A stretch of 12,625 nt of DNA, taken from positions 1-12,625 of the forward strand of contig DAOVLE010000158.1 in assembly GCA_030631415.1 (NCBI GenBank), read 5' to 3'. The first letter of the stretch is position 1, and each line of letters begins with the position of its first letter. The position numbers and the translations under genes were made by a program. Positions 1 to 6,000 of this stretch are shown here, in pieces. Source of the stretch: JAAEQG01 sp023133475 (GTDB taxonomy: Bacteria; Planctomycetota; Phycisphaerae; UBA1845). A model generated the notes under the pieces. That model made no database searches. It worked only from the letters and a program-made list of their open reading frames with translations, and was not told the origin of the DNA.

Positions 1-48
1 GCCGCCGCTTCCACCACCGCCACCACCACCGCCAGGGCCAGGGCCTCC
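1..48 (-). repeat. Gly-rich hinge encoded by a GGY simple repeat, at the window edge
   Basis: The last 16 codons visible encode GGPGPG, then more glycines, then SGG, with eight Gly codons in a row before the Ser. On the plus strand this is a run of acc and gcc triplets. Such tracts usually mark a flexible boundary between modules, so at least one more module is expected beyond position 1. The run is also a place where replication slippage could change length in 3 bp steps. Confidence 0.7.
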
Positions 49-3000
49 ACAATCATCCATGGCGTTGATGAAGAGGATCGGCACGCGATACAACTTCCGG
101 CCGATGCACACCAACTCCCATTCCACTGAGGCGGGGAACTGGCAGGGGTCGTCCGAATCGCGCTCTCCGACGCGCTCGAGCATCACCGGAACCACACGCT
201 CCCCACCCGCTTCCAGATCACCGAGGTCATCAACCAGCGAAGTGATCTGCCAGTTCGGGTGGTCACCGAAGGTCAGATTGACATTGTCGGCGGTTACCAA
301 TCCGTGATTCCTGATCGTAAAGTCAATTTGGCTAATGTCGTCTAACTGTGAAAGGTCCACCAGCGGCGGCTCGACCGTCACCACCGGCATGGGCACCACC
401 GTCTCAAACACCGCCTCCAACGTGATTATGGTGACGTCTTCCCACTCGACCTCCTCCACCGTCCAGGTGTAGCGAACCGTCTCGCGCGGGATGAATGCGG
501 TGAAGAGATTCTCGCCGTCCTCCTCAATCAGGATCGTCTCGCGGTAATTGGCGTGATCGTCGGACTGAACACGCAAGTTATAGAAGCCCTCGGTCAGCCC
601 GTGAAACTCGACCGCTTCAGCCCGAGTCGTCGTCCCCTGAACCACCAGCTCGTCGGTCTCCGAATCGAACAGTTGCACCATCGCCCCGGAAACCAGTGGG
701 CCGTCCGGGGAATACTGGCCTGTCGAATAGTACGTTCCCTCGTCTTCCACGCGCACCGTAATATTGGTCAACTGGTGCGATACCAGGTCGAAGCGGTACT
801 GGACCGCCACGCCATAGGTCAACTGCGCATCGCCAACCGAGAGGCTTCCGCTGTACTCACCCAGGAGCATGTCCTTGTCCGGAAGCAGTTCCAGCAGCAC
901 CGTGGCTGACTCGCCCGCCTCCAGGTCCGGAAGATTCGTCGAGCCCAGGTGCATCCAGGTCGTATCCGGCAGGAACACGTGCAGATCGGAGGCTGTCCCC
1001 GCCCCCACGTTGGTGATTTCCAACTCGACCAGTGTCTGCCCGCTGCGCACCATCGTCGCTTGCAATCGTGTGGGATTTGCCGCCAACGCCGCATACGGCA
1101 CCGCAACCGTGACGTTCAGTTGCCCGGTCGCCGTGGCACCCTGGGCGTTGGTGAAGTTCATCACCACCGGCACATTGCCGAACCCACCACCCGAAGCCGA
1201 CAACGTGTAGTACACCGGGATCGAACCCAGCGGCAACAACGTGTCACCGGCAAGCTCCACCTGAGCATCGAGCCACCCCGGAATGCTATCCAGCGAAACA
1301 TCCAGACCGGTCAGAGTCACGTCGCCACGGTTGACCAGCGATATCTGACCCGCAACCGGCGTGCCCGGATAAATGAGCACCAGCTCGTACCGCGGACTGG
1401 TCTTCATGCCCCACAGCACGAACACATCCTGTTGGGCGGGGTCCAGACCCGACAACGGGCCGGCAATCAGACGATACCGCCCGCCCTCGGTGGGCAACGG
1501 GTGGAACGTCGTCTCGTAGTCGCCCTGATCGTCCGTTGTCGCCGACAAGGTCCGTAGCGTGTCACGCACCTTCACGCCCACCTGCACCGGGGCATTGGGC
1601 AATGGCTCGCTCGGGTTCAAACTCAACGCCTGACCATGCAACAGAACCGGGGTGCCCGCAACCGCGTCATCAAGGTCCGTCTCCACCGTCACCAGGTAGG
1701 TTATGGACAAAAACGTGTCATCATCGAGCCCGACATTGTCGTTCTCGCCACCGCCAAGACCCTCGTTGATCTCATTGTTGCAATCCGTGACCATCTTCAG
1801 ACGGTACTCGCCAGCCTGTTTCGGGTACGCCGACCCCACCGTCCGCTCGTAGGAATCGCCCACCGCAAGAGACATGCACCCCGAGTAATACCCCAAGACC
1901 GTCTCCTGGCCGTTGTCCTCGGAGACCCGGATGATCCGGTCGGACCAGCAACCCTCCGCCGGTGCATCACCCGTGTTGGTCACCGTCCAGCGGATCATAC
2001 ACGGCACCCCCACCAGATCGTCCGCCGGAGTGACAATGTCCGTCACGACCAGGTTCGGGCGGGTGGGGGGCGTGATCAGGAACGTCTCATCGTCGGTTGT
2101 CGTATTGTCGTCCTCACCGCCGGCGAGACCCTCGTTGACCGTGTTGGTGTAATCCGTGGTCACCACGATGCGGTACTCACCATGTAGCGCCGGGTCGTCC
2201 AACTCCACCATCGCGGCACTCTGCTGGTAGAAACCACCCACCGCCAGCGGACCGGAACGCGAGTAGTTGCCAAACGAGATGTCCCCGCCGCCGCTCTCGG
2301 AAACCGCCACAACCCGGTCGTACCACGAGCCCTCCGCGGAAGCTGCCCCGATATTCATCACCGTCCAACTCACCCCGTTCGACGAAAGCACAATGTCCGT
2401 CACCACCAGGTTCGGGCGGTCCGGATGTGTCACCGTAAACGTCTCGTCGTCGGTGGTGGTGTTGTCGTACTCGCCTCCGTCGAGACCTTCGTTGAGCGTG
2501 TCGGTGTAGTCCGTGGTCACCACGATGCGGTACTCACCGTGCAGCGCCGGGTCGTCCAACTCCAGTTCGATCGGCTCGGTCCACGAGTAGGAATCGCCGG
2601 CAGCCACCGGTGTGGAGCGGTAGTAGTCGCCAAGCACGAAGAACTCCTGACCGATGGATTCCGAAACCGCAACCACCCGGTCACACCAGAAACCCTCCGC
2701 GGAAGCTGCACCGGTATTTGTCACCGTCCAGGTCACACCGTTCGACGAAAGCACAATGTCCGTCACCACCAGGTTCGGGCGGTCCGGCTGAACGATGTTG
2801 GTCGGATTCGGGGCATCGGCGGTATTGTTCTCCGCCGGCCCGTCTTCGTGAACGTAGTCGTAAACGTCGCTTACCACGTAGAACTGGTACTCGCCGGCGA
2901 TGCGGTCCGGAAGGGTAACATTCACCTCGCCGGTGTAGCTGCTTGTCGGCAGCAACGGCATCATGTAATACCGCGTGCCCAGCAGGGTGCTCTGGCCGTC

Positions 3001-6000
3001 GTGCGACATGTACACCGCGTCAACCCAGTGGAACGGCTCCGTGCTTGCCCCGCCGATGTTGGTCACCGTCCAACTGATCGGGATTACCGAGCCGGCATAC
3101 GCCTCCGCCGGAGCCACCACATCCGAAACCGCCAGATCGGGCAACACGATGTGCGACGCGGTGGCGGTAATCGCACAGTTGTTGTTCTCGTTGGTCTCGT
3201 CCACATGCGAGCCACCATCCACGCACACCACCAGGTAGTACCCGTCGGGCATGTACGGGGTGCTCAGCTCATAGGTCCGCACCACACTCTCGCCCGGTTG
3301 AAGCGTTTCGTCATAAAAAACGTTCGCCACCAGCGAATCGCCGCCGATCTGCGCATTGGGCGAAACGTAAATCCGCTCATACCACGGGCCGCTCGCCGGG
3401 ATGCTGCTGCTGGTGTTGGCCACCGTCCAGGTGACCTCCACCGGCTCGCCGGCAACCTGCGTAGCCGGAGGCTCAACGCTCAGCACCTGCAAGTCCGGGC
3501 ACGGCGGGTGCTCCACCGTGATCGTGGACGGTGAAACGTATGTATTGTTAGCCAGAGCCGTGCCCTCCTCCACGTCACCGTCGGCGTTGGTGATCACGAT
3601 CAGCCAGTACGTGCCGGCTTGAGGCGGAAGCCGGTAGTCACCACCAGCCACATAGCTCGTGCCGTCAACCAGAGGCACATCGATATCCACCCAGCCGAGC
3701 AGGAGATCGCTCGCATCCCACTGATTGTTCGTGGAGAGATAAAGCCGGTCTTTCCAGTGACCCACCGCTGTCCACTCACCGATGTTACTGACCTCCCAGC
3801 TCACTTCAATGTTCTCGGAAGTGAACCCGGTCGCCGGCGCGGTCAGCATCGTGACCGTCAGGTCCGGAAGGTCCGGTTGCACGATCTCGGTGGTCTGGCC
3901 CGTGAAGCGCTGGTTGGCGGCAGTATCCGGGCCTTCGTCCAACTCGTCGTACGCATCCGTCACCACCAGGAAGTAGTAGTGGCCCTCGAACGTGATCGGG
4001 ACCGTAACATACTCCTGGCGGGTGTACTCATTGGAAACCTCCAGCGGGTCGCTCTGATAGAACTGGCCCAATTGCAGATCGTCACCCACCACCGCGTCGG
4101 TCGAGATGTACACCCGATCCGTCCACATACCGGTCGCTTCCGCCTCGCCGTCGTTGCGCACCGTCCATTGCACGGTAACCTCGCTACCCGCCACGCCGGT
4201 GGCCTCCGCGATCACCTCGACCATCAGCAGGTCCGGGCGCGGGGCGGGGCTCACCACAATAGAAGAGACACGGGTATTGTTGTCGTCGTCGGCACCCTCC
4301 TCGATGTTATCGTTGACGTCGGTGTAGACGATCACCCAGTAGTCCCCCGGCGTCTCGGGCATTGCGAACTCCACCGAGCCCGGGTACGTCTCGCCCGCAC
4401 CCAGCAGGCCCGGAGGGGCAAACAACGCCATGGTAGTGTCACCGGCATCGTACTGATCGTCGTCGGAGAGATACACCCGGTCGATCCACGCCCCATCCGC
4501 CGCCAGCTCGCCGGCGTTGGACACCGTCCAGGTGACCGTAATCGTCTCACCGGTCACCACCTCCGTCGGCGCGGTAAGCTGCGACACGACCAGGTCCGGC
4601 AGGTCTGGCTGACTGATGTTGACACCGTTGCTGCTGACCAGTGAGTTATTGTTCTCGCCGCCGGGCTCGGGCACGTTATTTAGCGCATCGGTCGTCACCA
4701 CCAGGTAATAGGCCCCTTCCAGTTCGACCGGGATGCTCACCGGCCCCCCGTCCGTATAGCTTTCCGCCACATCCAGCGGGCCTATCTGCTGGAACTCACC
4801 CACCAGAATATCGTCGCCCCCGACCTCGCTATCCGCGGAGAGGTACACCCGATCCCGCCAGTAGCCGTGGGCGGTCCCATTACCGTCGTTGAGAACCGTC
4901 CAATTGACGTTGATGAACCCGGTCGCCTCGGCAGGGGCCACTATGCTGCTGACCACCAGGTCCGGCTGCAGGCAGTCGATACACACCTCGGCGATGGCGC
5001 AGTTGTTGTCCTCTGCCTGCTCGGGGACCTCGTCACCGGTATCGGCGCACACCACGATCCAGAACCCGCCCGGAGGTATCGTCCCCGGCGCCTGATATAT
5101 CTCCACCCGCACGATGCTCTCGCCCGGGGCCAACACACCGGCATAGCGGTACTCATTCGAGCCGGCATTGTCGTCGCCGATGATGTCGTCGGTAGAGCCG
5201 GAAATCCTCTCATTCCAAGGCCCGATCGCCGGGGCGTTGCCCATGTTGGTCACCGTCCAGGTGACCTCGACCCATGCCCCCGACGGAATGTCCGGCGGCG
5301 GGGTCAACCCGGTTATTTGCAGGTCCGGGCGCGGAAACAGCGTAAGAGCAATGGGCGCCGCACTGACCAGCCCGTTGTTCTCGACACCCTCCACCAATTC
5401 GACCAGTTCCTCCTGCCCGTCGGTTATCACGATGATCCAGTAGTCACCCTCCGGCAACAGTTCCGGGATGGTCACCATCGCAGCCGTGTCGTAGGACCCA
5501 CCAGACTCCAGTTCCACCGGGCGCACGAAGCACCCCAGCAGTGTGTCACCACCGATTGCATCGTCGTCGGACAGATAGACACAGTCCTGCCAACTCCCGG
5601 TAGCCGAACCATCACCGCCGTTGGTTGTCGCCCAACTGACTTCGATTTCCTGCTCGGTAAGAGCATCCGCCGGGATGGTAATGCTATTAACCATCAGGTC
5701 CGGCAGCATGATGGTGAAGTCACCGGTATAGGATGCCTCCATCCCATTGCCGACCGCGTCGGTGATATTAGGCCCCACGGTGATGGTGTATTGGCCTTCG
5801 GTGTCCTGCGATACGAAACCGATCCGCCAGACATTGTCGCCCAGATAGACAGGCCAATTGACACCAATAGGCCCATCAGGCCCGACCAGATCGACGTCAC
5901 TAACCGTAAACGTATCGCCGTTGATTTCCTCATCGAAGGTCAGGTCCACATAATCGACCGGCACATACACATCGCCTGTGGGCACATGCCCGACGATCTC

